The notes under the pieces are model-generated. The model saw nothing but the letters and a program-made list of their open reading frames with translations, searched no databases and was not told the DNA's origin. The translations under genes were made by a program, and so were the position numbers. From contig NZ_JAJHNP010000004.1 in the NCBI RefSeq assembly GCF_020819595.1, positions 310,001 through 374,000 on the forward strand: a DNA stretch of 64,000 nt, read 5' to 3'. This stretch comes from Streptomyces barringtoniae (GTDB taxonomy: Bacteria; Actinomycetota; Actinomycetes; Streptomycetales; Streptomycetaceae). Below, one piece after another: positions 35,692-45,558 of this stretch (positions are counted from its first letter, which is position 1; each line of letters begins with the position of its first letter).

Positions 35692-36399
35692 GTGCTCATT
35701 GCCGGGTTCCCCGCCGGGGCCTGGGGGACGAACTGTTATCTCGTCGCCCCCGCCGCCGGTGAGGAGTGCGTGATCATCGACCCCGGCCACCAGGCCGCCG
35801 AAGGCGTCGAGGAAGCACTGAAGAAGCATCGGCTCAAGCCCGTCGCCGTCGTCCTCACCCACGGGCACATCGATCACGTGGCCTCGGTCGTCCCGGTCTG
35901 CGGCGCGCACGACGTGCCGGCCTGGATCCACCCCGAGGACCGCTACATGATGAGCGACCCCGGGAAGGCGCTCGGCCTGTCCGTCGGAACGCCCCTGATG
36001 GGCGAGCTGACCGTGGGGGAGCCGGACGACGTCCGCGAGCTGACGAACGGCACCACCCTCGAACTGGCCGGTCTGGAGTTCTCCGTCGCGCACGCGCCGG
36101 GCCATACCAAGGGGTCGGTGACCTTCCGGATGCCCGAGACCGCCGACATCCCGTCGGTTTTCTTCTCCGGGGATCTGCTGTTCGCCGGCTCCATCGGACG
36201 CACCGACCTGCCGGGCGGATCCATGGAGGACATGCTCGAGTCGCTGGCCCGCGTGTGCCTGCCGCTCGACGACTCCACCGTGGTGCTGTCCGGTCACGGT
36301 TCCCAGACGACCATCGGCCAGGAGCGCGCCACCAACCCGTATCTGCGGCAGGTGGCCGCCGGCCTGGGAGCCTCTCAGGCTCCCCGACGAGGAATGTGA
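35692..36399 (+). CDS. Metallo-beta-lactamase-fold hydrolase (glyoxalase II-like)
   Basis: This encodes 235 aa from GTG 35692 (GAAGGA at 35681-35686). The metal motif [10 protein letters not shown] (HxHxDH), the later His in [10 protein letters not shown], the Asp in [13 protein letters not shown] and final His in VLSGHGSQT form the binuclear site of the hydroxyacylglutathione-hydrolase subgroup. NCYLVAP near the N-terminus is typical. As Streptomyces uses mycothiol rather than glutathione, the thioester substrate is unknown. It ends 14 bp before hisS and is probably co-transcribed with it, an arrangement seen across actinobacteria. Confidence 0.88.
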   Translation: MLIAGFPAGAWGTNCYLVAPAAGEECVIIDPGHQAAEGVEEALKKHRLKPVAVVLTHGHIDHVASVVPVCGAHDVPAWIHPEDRYMMSDPGKALGLSVGTPLMGELTVGEPDDVRELTNGTTLELAGLEFSVAHAPGHTKGSVTFRMPETADIPSVFFSGDLLFAGSIGRTDLPGGSMEDMLESLARVCLPLDDSTVVLSGHGSQTTIGQERATNPYLRQVAAGLGASQAPRRGM

Positions 36400-36413
36400 C
36401 GAGAGAGCTTTTC

Positions 36414-37676
36414 GTGAGTACCTTCCAGGCCCCCAAGGGCACCTACGACCTGATCCCGCCCCGTTCCGCGAAGTTCCTCGCCGTTCGCGAGGCGATCGCG
36501 ACCCCGCTGCGCAACTCCGGCTACGGCTACATCGAGACCCCCGGATTCGAGAACGTCGAGCTGTTCGCGCGCGGCGTGGGAGAGTCCACCGACATCGTGA
36601 CCAAGGAGATGTACGCCTTCGAGACCAAGGGCGGCGACAAGCTGGCCCTGCGCCCCGAGGGCACGGCCTCCGTCCTGCGCGCGGCTCTGGAGGCCAATCT
36701 GCACCGGCAGGGCAACCTCCCGGTCAAGCTCTGGTACTCGGGCTCGTACTACCGCTACGAGCAGCCGCAGGCGGGCCGCTACAGGCACTTCTCCCAGGTC
36801 GGCGCCGAGGCCATCGGTGCGGAGGACCCGGCGCTGGACGCCGAGCTGATCATCCTGGCGGACCAGGCGTACCGCTCGCTGGGGCTGCGTGACTTCCGGA
36901 TCCTGCTGAACAGCCTCGGCGACAAGGAGTGCCGTCCGGTGTACCGGGCCGCGCTGCAGGAGTTCCTGCGCGGCCTCGACCTGGACGAGGACACCCGCCG
37001 GCGCGTCGACATCAACCCGCTGCGGGTCCTCGACGACAAGCGCGAGTCGGTGCAGAAGCAGCTGACCGGCGCCCCGCTGCTGCGCGACTACCTGTGCGAC
37101 GCCTGCAAGGCGTACCACGAGGAGGTCCGTGAGCTGATCACGGCGGCGGGGGTCTCGTTCGAGGACGACCCGAAGCTGGTCCGCGGCCTGGACTACTACA
37201 CCCGCACCACCTTCGAGTTCGTGCACGACGGTCTGGGCTCGCAGTCGGCGGTGGGCGGCGGCGGCCGCTACGACGGCCTGTCCGAGATGATCGGCGGCCC
37301 CGCGCTGCCGTCGGTCGGCTGGGCCCTCGGCGTCGACCGCACGGTGCTCGCCCTGGAGGCGGAGGGCGTGGAGCTGGACCTCCCGTCCACGACGTCGGTG
37401 TACGCCGTCCCCCTCGGCGAGGAGGCCCGCCGGGTGCTGTTCGCGAAGATCACCGAGCTGCGCAAGGTCGGTATCTCGGCGGACTTCTCCTACGGCGGCA
37501 AGGGCCTGAAGGGCGCCATGAAGAACGCCAACCGCAGCGGGGCGCGGTACGCGGTCGTGGCCGGCGAGCGCGACCTCGCCGAGGGCGTCGTCCAGCTGAA
37601 GGACATGGAGTCCGGCGAGCAGACGGCGATCGGTGTGAACGAGATCGTGGCGGAACTGGAGTCCCGCCTGGGCTGA
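36414..37676 (+). CDS. hisS: Histidyl-tRNA synthetase
   Basis: This encodes 420 aa from GTG 36414 with GAGAGAGC upstream. It is a class II synthetase: motif 1 area [23 protein letters not shown], then [17 protein letters not shown], motif 2 [21 protein letters not shown], the histidine-binding [15 protein letters not shown], and motif 3 [14 protein letters not shown]. The C-terminal anticodon-binding domain includes [31 protein letters not shown]. It charges tRNA-His. It is terminated by the hairpin that follows. Confidence 0.97.
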   Translation: MSTFQAPKGTYDLIPPRSAKFLAVREAIATPLRNSGYGYIETPGFENVELFARGVGESTDIVTKEMYAFETKGGDKLALRPEGTASVLRAALEANLHRQGNLPVKLWYSGSYYRYEQPQAGRYRHFSQVGAEAIGAEDPALDAELIILADQAYRSLGLRDFRILLNSLGDKECRPVYRAALQEFLRGLDLDEDTRRRVDINPLRVLDDKRESVQKQLTGAPLLRDYLCDACKAYHEEVRELITAAGVSFEDDPKLVRGLDYYTRTTFEFVHDGLGSQSAVGGGGRYDGLSEMIGGPALPSVGWALGVDRTVLALEAEGVELDLPSTTSVYAVPLGEEARRVLFAKITELRKVGISADFSYGGKGLKGAMKNANRSGARYAVVAGERDLAEGVVQLKDMESGEQTAIGVNEIVAELESRLG

Positions 37677-37690
37677 GTTCAGCGACGACA

Positions 37691-37720
37691 AGAGGGCGCC
37701 GGGTATGTCCGGCGCCCTCT
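37691..37720. terminator. Terminator after hisS
   Basis: A perfect 12-bp stem (37691-37702 with 37709-37720), loop GTATGT, lies 14 bp after the hisS stop. Confidence 0.75.
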
Positions 37721-37784
37721 CACTGTTCCCGTGCCCGTACGAGCGAACGGTCCCAGGCGTGCGCTCCGCGGGCGCGGTCGCCCG

Positions 37785-39113
<1,329 letters not shown>

Positions 39114-39258
39114 GCCCTCGATCGTCGGCCGGAACCGAACGATCCGTGACCACCGTGCGTACCTTCTTATGTCCGCCGAACGGTGGAGACACACGCGCGT
39201 ACGGCACAATGAGCCGTGCCCGAAGATGGTCCAACTCTCAAGTGACGGAATCGGCGTG

Positions 39259-39915
39259 ATGAGCAAGACGACAGTCAACGACGTCTCCACGGAGTCGGGT
39301 CCCGAACGTACCGCCGACGCCCCGCGCACGGTGGGCGGCAGCCGTGCCTTCGCCCTGCTGATGGTGATCACCGGCGCGGCCGGACTGCTGGCCGCCTGGG
39401 TCATCACGCTCGACAAGAACAAGATCCTCGAGGCGAAGCTCGCCGGGAAGACCTTCACGCCGGGCTGCAGCGTCAACCCGATCGTGTCCTGCGGCAGCGT
39501 CATGGAGAGCAAGCAGGCGGCGGCCTTCGGCTTCCCGAACCCCTGGCTCGGCCTGGTCTGCTACGGCATCGTGATCTGCGTCGGCATGAGCCTGCTGGCG
39601 AGCGCCCGCTTCCCGCGCTGGTACTGGCTGACCTTCAACTTCGGCACGCTCTTCGGCGTCTGCTTCGTCACCTGGCTGCAGTTCGAGTCCCTGTACCGGA
39701 TCAACGCCCTGTGCCTGTGGTGCTCGCTGGCCTGGGTCGCCACGATCACCATGTTCTGGTACGTGACCTCGTTCAACGTCCGCAACGACTTCCTGCCGGC
39801 CCCGCGCTGGCTGAAGTCCTTCTTCGGCGAGTTCACCTGGGTGGTGCCGGTCACGCACTGCGGCATCATCGCCATGCTGATCCTGACCCGCTGGGGCAGC
39901 CAGCTCTGGGCCTGA
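39259..39915 (+). CDS. Vitamin K epoxide reductase (VKOR) family membrane protein
   Basis: This encodes 218 aa from ATG 39259 (or GTG 39256). Five hydrophobic segments: [86 protein letters not shown] and [17 protein letters not shown]. The redox pair CLWC plus the loop cysteines in [13 protein letters not shown] are the VKOR hallmark. Bacterial VKORs reoxidise DsbA-like thiol oxidases using quinone, so it is expected to support disulfide formation in exported proteins. No DsbA gene is adjacent. It is divergent from the broken ABC transporter. Confidence 0.92.
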   Translation: MSKTTVNDVSTESGPERTADAPRTVGGSRAFALLMVITGAAGLLAAWVITLDKNKILEAKLAGKTFTPGCSVNPIVSCGSVMESKQAAAFGFPNPWLGLVCYGIVICVGMSLLASARFPRWYWLTFNFGTLFGVCFVTWLQFESLYRINALCLWCSLAWVATITMFWYVTSFNVRNDFLPAPRWLKSFFGEFTWVVPVTHCGIIAMLILTRWGSQLWA

Positions 39916-39950
39916 GCCCCGGCCCCGGCCGCGTTGTCAGTGCGGTGATT

Positions 39951-39963
39951 TAGGGTTTTGGAC
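39951..39963 (+). promoter_or_regulatory. -10 element of leaderless rarA
   Basis: TAGGGT (39951-39956) is 7 nt before GTG 39964 and there is no ribosome binding site. TTGTCA at 39934-39939 is only 11 bp upstream of the -10 and is not a usable -35. Confidence 0.45.
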
Positions 39964-41319
39964 GTGGAACCCGACCTCTTCACCGCCGCAGCAGAAGAAC
40001 GCCAGGAGAAGGACCCGGCAGCCAGCCCCCTGGCGGTTCGGATGCGCCCGCGCACCCTCGACGAGGTCGTGGGCCAGCAGCATCTGCTGGGGCCCGGCTC
40101 CCCGCTGCGCCGGCTGGTCGGCGAGGGCTCCGGCGGCCCGGCCGGACCCTCCTCGGTGATCCTCTGGGGCCCGCCCGGCACCGGCAAGACCACCCTGGCG
40201 TACGTCGTCTCCAAGGCGACGAACAAGCGGTTCGTGGAGCTGTCCGCGATCACCGCGGGCGTCAAGGAGGTCCGCGCGGTCATCGACGGCGCCCGCCGCG
40301 CCACCGGCGGCTTCGGCAAGGAGACCGTCCTCTTCCTGGACGAGATCCACCGCTTCAGCAAGGCCCAGCAGGACTCCCTGCTCCCGGCGGTCGAGAACCG
40401 CTGGGTGACCCTGATCGCGGCCACCACCGAGAACCCGTACTTCTCGGTGATCTCCCCCCTGCTGTCCCGCTCGCTCCTGCTCACTCTCGAACCGCTCACC
40501 GACGGCGACATCCGCGGCCTGCTGGGGCGCGCCCTGGCCGACGAGCGCGGCCTGAAGGACGCCGTCATCCTCCCCGAGGACACCGAGGAGCACCTGGTAC
40601 GCATCGCCGGCGGCGACGCCCGCCGGGCCCTGACCGCCCTGGAGGCCGCCGCCGGGGCCGCCCTGGACAAGGGCGAGAGCGAGATCAGCCTGCAGACGCT
40701 GGAGCAGACGGTCGACCGCGCGGCGGTGAAGTACGACCGCGACGGCGACCAGCACTACGACGTGGCCAGCGCCCTCATCAAGTCCATCCGCGGCTCCGAC
40801 GTCGACGCCGCCCTGCACTACCTGGCCCGCATGATCGAGGCCGGCGAGGACCCCCGGTTCATCGCCCGCCGCCTGATGATCTCCGCCAGCGAGGACATCG
40901 GCCTGGCCGACCCGGGCGCCCTGCCGATCGCGGTCGCCGCGGCCCAGGCCGTCGCGATGATCGGCTTCCCCGAGGCCGCCCTCACCCTCAGCCACGCCAC
41001 CATCGCCCTCGCGCTCGCCCCCAAGTCCAACTCGGCGACCACCGCCATCGGCGCCGCCATGGAGGACGTACGCAAGGGCCTCGCCGGCCCGGTCCCGCCG
41101 CATCTGCGCGACGGGCACTACAAGGGCGCCGCCAAGCTCGGCCACGCCCAGGGCTATGTGTACCCGCACGACCTGCCCGAGGGCATCGCCCAGCAGCAGT
41201 ACGCCCCGGACGCCCTGAAGGACCGCGAGTACTACACCCCGGGCCGGCACGGCACCGAGGCGCGGTACGCGGACGCGGTGGAGTGGACCCGCAAGCACCT
41301 CGGTCGCAGGCGGTCGTGA
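39964..41319 (+). CDS. rarA: Replication-associated recombination ATPase RarA (MgsA)
   Basis: This encodes 451 aa if GTG 39964 is used (start [14 protein letters not shown]); a TTG at 39958 is in frame but the -10 spacing favours GTG. AAA+ core: Walker [18 protein letters not shown], Walker [18 protein letters not shown], sensor [21 protein letters not shown]. The C-terminal MgsA tetramerisation region includes [40 protein letters not shown] and [21 protein letters not shown]. The protein acts at stalled replication forks and ssDNA gaps. It is monocistronic. Confidence 0.95.
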   Translation: MEPDLFTAAAEERQEKDPAASPLAVRMRPRTLDEVVGQQHLLGPGSPLRRLVGEGSGGPAGPSSVILWGPPGTGKTTLAYVVSKATNKRFVELSAITAGVKEVRAVIDGARRATGGFGKETVLFLDEIHRFSKAQQDSLLPAVENRWVTLIAATTENPYFSVISPLLSRSLLLTLEPLTDGDIRGLLGRALADERGLKDAVILPEDTEEHLVRIAGGDARRALTALEAAAGAALDKGESEISLQTLEQTVDRAAVKYDRDGDQHYDVASALIKSIRGSDVDAALHYLARMIEAGEDPRFIARRLMISASEDIGLADPGALPIAVAAAQAVAMIGFPEAALTLSHATIALALAPKSNSATTAIGAAMEDVRKGLAGPVPPHLRDGHYKGAAKLGHAQGYVYPHDLPEGIAQQQYAPDALKDREYYTPGRHGTEARYADAVEWTRKHLGRRRS

Positions 41320-41327
41320 GCGCCCTG

Positions 41328-41333
41328 TAGACT
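41328..41333 (+). promoter_or_regulatory. -10 candidate of rpsD
   Basis: TAGACT begins 9 bp after the rarA stop. A start near 41340 would give rpsD a leader of about 285 nt. Confidence 0.35.
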
Positions 41334-41625
41334 TGCCCGAAGTGCTGAGTCCCGTGCTGTCAGAGCGGGACAACCAGCCGGAACCCCATGGCCGCAAGGA
41401 CACGAGGTTCCAGGAGCGTCGCGCACCGTCGAAGGTGTCGCGGGCAGCCCACCACCACCCGGAGCTCCGGGATGGTCGGTGGGCCACTCGCGTGCTGCAC
41501 GTATGTGCCCAGACCAGGGAAACGGCTGCCCGGCAGGTCCCGCAAGGACCCGGCGGGTTTTCCCGGCTGCGGATGCGACCTCCCTAAACCCTGACGAGCC
41601 GAAGACTACGAAAGAGATTGAGACA
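41334..41625 (+). promoter_or_regulatory. Long structured leader region of rpsD
   Basis: The ~290 nt between the rarA end and rpsD hold no supported gene. A nested hairpin is visible: CCCACC (41448-41453) with GGTGGG (41478-41483) enclosing the perfect palindrome CCCGGAGCTCCGGG (41458-41471). S4 represses its own mRNA through structured leaders in several bacteria, so an autoregulatory element is plausible. No known S4-leader consensus was matched. Confidence 0.35.
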
Positions 41626-42240
41626 GTGGCGAACCAGTCCCGCCCCAAGGTCAAGAAGTCGCGTGCCCTCGGCATCGCGCTGACCCCGAAGGCCGTCAAG
41701 TACTTCGAGGCCCGCCCCTACCCGCCGGGTGAGCACGGCCGCGGCCGCAAGCAGAACTCGGACTACAAGGTCCGTCTGCTGGAGAAGCAGCGTCTGCGCG
41801 CGCAGTACGACATCTCCGAGCGCCAGCTGGTCCGCGCCTACGAGCGCGCGTCCAAGGTTCAGGGCAAGACCGGTGAGGCCCTGATCGTGGAGCTCGAGCG
41901 CCGTCTCGACGCCCTGGTCCTGCGTTCGGGCATCGCCCGCACCATCTACCAGGCCCGTCAGATGGTCGTCCACGGCCACATCCAGGTCAACGGCCAGAAG
42001 GTCGACAAGCCGTCCTTCCGTGTCCGCCCGGACGACGTCGTGCAGGTCCGCGACCGCTCCAAGGACAAGACGCTCTTCCAGATCGCCCGCGAGGGTGGCT
42101 TCGCCCCCGAGGGTGAGACCCCGCGCTACCTGCAGGTGAACCTCAAGGCCCTGGCGTTCCGCCTGGACCGCGAGCCGAACCGCAAGGAAGTTCCGGTCAT
42201 CTGCGACGAGCAGCTCGTCGTCGAGTACTACGCCCGCTGA
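41626..42240 (+). CDS. rpsD: 30S ribosomal protein S4
   Basis: This encodes 204 aa from GTG 41626. The N-terminus ([39 protein letters not shown]) lacks the CxxC pairs of zinc-binding S4, so it is the zinc-independent (C-minus) form. The S4 RNA-binding domain is [46 protein letters not shown]. It is a primary 16S rRNA binding protein that nucleates the 30S body. It stands apart from the main ribosomal protein operons, as in other actinobacteria at this locus, with its own leader and terminator. Confidence 0.97.
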   Translation: MANQSRPKVKKSRALGIALTPKAVKYFEARPYPPGEHGRGRKQNSDYKVRLLEKQRLRAQYDISERQLVRAYERASKVQGKTGEALIVELERRLDALVLRSGIARTIYQARQMVVHGHIQVNGQKVDKPSFRVRPDDVVQVRDRSKDKTLFQIAREGGFAPEGETPRYLQVNLKALAFRLDREPNRKEVPVICDEQLVVEYYAR

Positions 42241-42265
42241 CCCCAGCCCCGGCGTAGCACCTCAG

Positions 42266-42313
42266 CCCGCCGTCTCTCCGCCCGGCCCTGCCGGGAGAGA
42301 GACGGCGGGTCTT
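42266..42313 (+). terminator. Terminator after rpsD
   Basis: A 13-bp perfect stem (42266-42278 with 42297-42309) is followed by TCTTTT, 26 bp after the rpsD stop. Confidence 0.8.
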
Positions 42314-42399
42314 TTCGTCTGCGGTCGTCCGGACAGCGCGGGCCGCAGGGGCAGGGCCCGGCCACGCGGCGGAGCCGCACGTCGATACGGCCCGACGCC

Positions 42400-44580
42400 C
42401 TACGGCGCGTGTGAACCCCGCGCGGAGTCGGCGGCGCGCCCGGTCGCCTCGGTGCGATGCGCGCCCCCGCCGCCCCGCGGCACCGGTCCCCGTGGACTCG
42501 GCAGCGCGCCCAGCGGACGTACCGCGTTCCGCCGCAGCGCCCGGTTCACGGCCGCCTCCCGGTCCAGCAGGCCCCCCTCCCGCACGCGCTCCTCGTAGCC
42601 GGCGTCCCCCAGCGCCTGCCGGGCGAGCGCCTCGCAGCGTTCGTGCGGGGCGTTGTAGTACGCCGAGCCGAACAGGGGCAGCCCCACGGAGGGCCACACC
42701 CGGCCCGCCGCACCCTGCAGGAGCGCCGCCTCGGCCGGATCGCCCTGGGCGGCCGTCACCAGTGCCAGCAACTCCAGCACCAGCACGGAACCCAGCAGGT
42801 CGTGGAAGGCGTGGGCGTTGCGCAGACAGTCCGCGAGCAGCTCCCGCGCGCCGTCCAGGGCGCCCTCCTGCCAGGCCGCGTACGCCAGCACGTACAGCGC
42901 GTAACTGCGGGCCCAGCGCTCCCCGTGGTCCTCGCAGACCCGGCGCACGTCCTCGCACAGCCGCACCGCGTCCGGCAGGTCCCCCTGGAAGGCCCGTGCC
43001 ATCGCCAGCTCCACCTGGCCCATCAGCACATTGCTGTTGAGTTCGCCGATCTCCTGATAGCGGTCCAGCGCCGACCGCAGCAGTGTTTCTGCACGGGCCA
43101 TGTCATCGGTGACCAGCGCCAGACAGCCGGTGCGGTGCTCGGCGTACGCCACCGCCGTCGGATCCGCGACCCGCTCGGCCTGCTCCCGGCACTCGCGCAG
43201 CACCGTCAGCGCAGGCACGGTGTCGCCCTGGAGGATGGCCACATAGCCGAGCACCCACAGCGCCTTCAGCCGCGACTGGTCGTACGCCGACTCCAGTTCC
43301 ACGCTGCGCGCCAGCCAGCGGCGGCCCTCCGCGAGCCGCCCGCAGCCGACCCAGCAGAACCACAGCGACCCGGCGAGGTACTGGCCGAGATGCGCCTCCT
43401 CCGGCTCCGTCAGACAGCACTCCAGTGCCGCCCGCAGATTGGGCAGCTCCGCCTCGACCCGAGCGGCGACCTCGCCCTGCCGGGATGAGAACCAGTCCAG
43501 CTCGCACCAGGTCGCCAGGCCCAGGTACCAGTCCCGGTGCCGTCTGCGCAGCCGGCCCGCGTCCCCGATCCCCTCCAGCCACTCGGCGCCGTAGGCCCTG
43601 ACCGTGTCCAGCATCCGGTAGCGCGGGCCGGCCGGGCTCTCCTCGCGGGTCACGACCGACTGGGCCACCAGCTCCGACAGCACGTCCAGGACGTCCTCGG
43701 CGGGCAGCCCGTCCCCGCTGCACACGTACTCGGCCGCCTCCAGGTCGAAGGTCTGCGCGAACACCGACAGCCGCGCCCACAACAGCCGCTCGGCGGGCGT
43801 GCACAGCTCGTGGCTCCAGCCGATCGCGGTGCGCAGCGTCTGGTGGCGCGCCGGGGGTCCCCCCGGGACGGAATGCGGGCCGGAGCCCGTCGTCAGCAGC
43901 CGGAACCGGTCGTCCAGCCGCTGCAGCAGCTGCGCCGGGGACAGCGCCCGCAGCCGCCCGGCCGCCAGCTCCAGCGCCAGCGGGATCCCCTCCAGCCGCC
44001 GGCACAGCTCGCGCACCCCGGGGCCGTCGGACACATCCAGGCCCTGCTCCCGGGCCCGGTCCGTGAACAGCTCCACCGCCTCGTCCTCGCCGAGCGGCGC
44101 CAGCGGGAACAGCCGCTCGCCCGCCAGCCCCAGCGGACGCCGGCCCACGGCCAGCACCCGCAGCTCCGGCAGCTTCCGCAGCAGCTCCGCCGTCAACTCC
44201 ACGCAGGCGTCCAGCAGATGCTCGAAGCCGTCCAGCACCAGCAGGGCCGGACGGCCGGCGAGATGCTCCAGCAGCGTCTGCCGGGGCAGCCGGGCGGTGT
44301 GGTCGGTCAGCCCCAGCGCCTCCGCCACCGCGTACTCCACGAACTGCGGATCGCGCACCGGCGCCAGCTCGACCCGCCCGGCCCCGGACTCCCACCCGGT
44401 GGCGACCCGCGCGGCCAGCCGGGACTTGCCGACACCGCCGACCCCGGTCACGGTCACCAGCCGCGCCCGGCCGAGCGCGTCCCTCAGCTCGGCGAGTTCG
44501 GCCGAGCGCCCGACGAACGTGGTCAGTTCCAGGGGCGGATCGCCGTCGGAGAAGGGATCCGGGGGCTGAGAACCTCGCAT
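42400..44580 (-). CDS. STAND-type regulatory ATPase (AfsR-like NB-ARC plus TPR) without DNA-binding domain
   Basis: This encodes 726 aa from ATG 44580. After ~20 polar residues comes FVGRSAELAELRDALGRARLV, then P-loop VTVTGVGGVGKSRLAARVA (residues ~43-60), Walker B PALLVLDGFEHLLDA, RVLAVGRRPLGLAGE, and GIPLALELAAGRLRAL with the winged-helix part of an NB-ARC domain. The C-terminal ~350 residues are TPR-like helices (e.g. WVLGYVAILQGDTVPALTVLRECREQAERV). AfsR and LuxR-type relatives carry a SARP or HTH domain, which is absent here. It is probably a signalling scaffold with unknown ligand. Confidence 0.85.
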   Translation of the reverse strand: MRGSQPPDPFSDGDPPLELTTFVGRSAELAELRDALGRARLVTVTGVGGVGKSRLAARVATGWESGAGRVELAPVRDPQFVEYAVAEALGLTDHTARLPRQTLLEHLAGRPALLVLDGFEHLLDACVELTAELLRKLPELRVLAVGRRPLGLAGERLFPLAPLGEDEAVELFTDRAREQGLDVSDGPGVRELCRRLEGIPLALELAAGRLRALSPAQLLQRLDDRFRLLTTGSGPHSVPGGPPARHQTLRTAIGWSHELCTPAERLLWARLSVFAQTFDLEAAEYVCSGDGLPAEDVLDVLSELVAQSVVTREESPAGPRYRMLDTVRAYGAEWLEGIGDAGRLRRRHRDWYLGLATWCELDWFSSRQGEVAARVEAELPNLRAALECCLTEPEEAHLGQYLAGSLWFCWVGCGRLAEGRRWLARSVELESAYDQSRLKALWVLGYVAILQGDTVPALTVLRECREQAERVADPTAVAYAEHRTGCLALVTDDMARAETLLRSALDRYQEIGELNSNVLMGQVELAMARAFQGDLPDAVRLCEDVRRVCEDHGERWARSYALYVLAYAAWQEGALDGARELLADCLRNAHAFHDLLGSVLVLELLALVTAAQGDPAEAALLQGAAGRVWPSVGLPLFGSAYYNAPHERCEALARQALGDAGYEERVREGGLLDREAAVNRALRRNAVRPLGALPSPRGPVPRGGGGAHRTEATGRAADSARGSHAP

Positions 44581-44589
44581 GGGACACGG

Positions 44590-44619
44590 AGCGTACTGAA
44601 CCGTGTTCACTGCGTACAA
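44590..44619 (-). promoter_or_regulatory. Promoter of the STAND ATPase gene
   Basis: On the minus strand TTGTAC (44614-44619) and TACGCT (44590-44595) are separated by 18 bp. The -10 is 9 nt from ATG 44580, so the leader would be at most a few nucleotides and no ribosome binding site is seen. Confidence 0.45.
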
Positions 44620-44741
44620 TCGCTTCCCGCAACTCCGTACGCGCCGCCCGGTAATCCGGTACGGAGCCCCGGCCGTGGCGCGATAGGCTCGGACACGACT
44701 TTTTCGATGGTGAGGGACGTTTCAGGGAGCGGGTGCGCACA

Positions 44742-45167
44742 GTGTCCGGTGGAGAGGTGGCCGGGATCCTGGTGGCCGTCTTCTGGGCGATCCTGGTCTC
44801 CTTCCTCGCGGTGGCACTCGCGAGGCTGGCCCAGACGCTCAAGGCGACCACCAAGCTGGTGGCGGACGTGACCGACCAGGCCGTCCCGCTGCTCGCGGAC
44901 GCCTCCGCCGCCGTGCGTTCCGCGCAGACCCAGATCGACCGCGTCGACGCGATCGCCTCCGACGTCCAGGAGGTCACCTCGAACGCCTCCGCGCTGTCGA
45001 CCACGGTCGCCTCCACCTTCGGCGGCCCGCTGGTCAAGGTCGCGGCGTTCGGCTACGGCGTCCGGCGGGCGCTGGGCGGCCGCAAGGAGGACGTGCCCGC
45101 GAAGGCCCCCCGGCGTACCGTGATCGTGGGCCGCGCGGTCCCTGCCGCACGACGCAAGCGGAAGTAA
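44742..45167 (+). CDS. DUF948 membrane protein
   Basis: This encodes 141 aa from GTG 44742 (MSGGEVAGILVAVFWAILVSF); an in-frame GTG at 44733 has closer GGGAG spacing and would add three residues. One N-terminal transmembrane helix precedes a helical region (LARLAQTLKATTKLVADVTDQAVPLLADASAAVRSAQTQIDRVDAIASDVQEVTSNASAL), the DUF948 pattern resembling a methyl-accepting-like coil. The C-terminus is basic (RRTVIVGRAVPAARRKRK). The function is unknown. It begins a run of three genes into alaS; TAGGCT at 44685 may be the -10. Confidence 0.8.
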   Translation: MSGGEVAGILVAVFWAILVSFLAVALARLAQTLKATTKLVADVTDQAVPLLADASAAVRSAQTQIDRVDAIASDVQEVTSNASALSTTVASTFGGPLVKVAAFGYGVRRALGGRKEDVPAKAPRRTVIVGRAVPAARRKRK

Positions 45168-45183
45168 GGACTGAGACCGAGCG

Positions 45184-45558
45184 ATGTTCCGCCGTACGTT
45201 CTGGTTCACCACCGGTGTCGCCGCTGGTGTGTGGGCGACCACCAAGGTCAACCGCAAGCTCAGGCAGCTGACCCCGGAGAGCCTCGCCGCAACGGCGGCG
45301 AACAAGGCCCTGGAGACCGGTCACCGCCTGAAGGACCGCGCGGTGGGCTTCGCGCTCGACGTCCGCGACAACATGGCCCAGCGGGAGGCCGAGCTGGAGG
45401 AGGCCCTCGGGATCCACGAGAACCCCGAACTCCCCGCACCGAGGCGGCAGGCCGCCATCGGGGCCAACCCCAGCGACAACAGCAGCACACCGAAGTACAT
45501 CGAAACGTCGTTTTCTTCGCAAGCGAAGCACTCGTACAACCGGAATGAGGACCACTGA
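45184..45558 (+). CDS. DUF6167-like small membrane-associated protein
   Basis: This encodes 124 aa. [49 protein letters not shown] is a recognisable actinobacterial family seen upstream of alaS. The N-terminal hydrophobic stretch ([15 protein letters not shown]) is short, consistent with membrane association. The C-terminus is polar and probably disordered. The function is unknown. Its TGA shares a base with the alaS ATG (TGATG), so alaS translation is likely coupled to it. Confidence 0.78.
   Translation: MFRRTFWFTTGVAAGVWATTKVNRKLRQLTPESLAATAANKALETGHRLKDRAVGFALDVRDNMAQREAELEEALGIHENPELPAPRRQAAIGANPSDNSSTPKYIETSFSSQAKHSYNRNEDH

Noticed and set aside
39934..39956. TTGTCA...TAGGGT as a full rarA promoter
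   Set aside because: The spacer is 11 bp, too short for a sigma-70-type pair. Only the -10 is retained.
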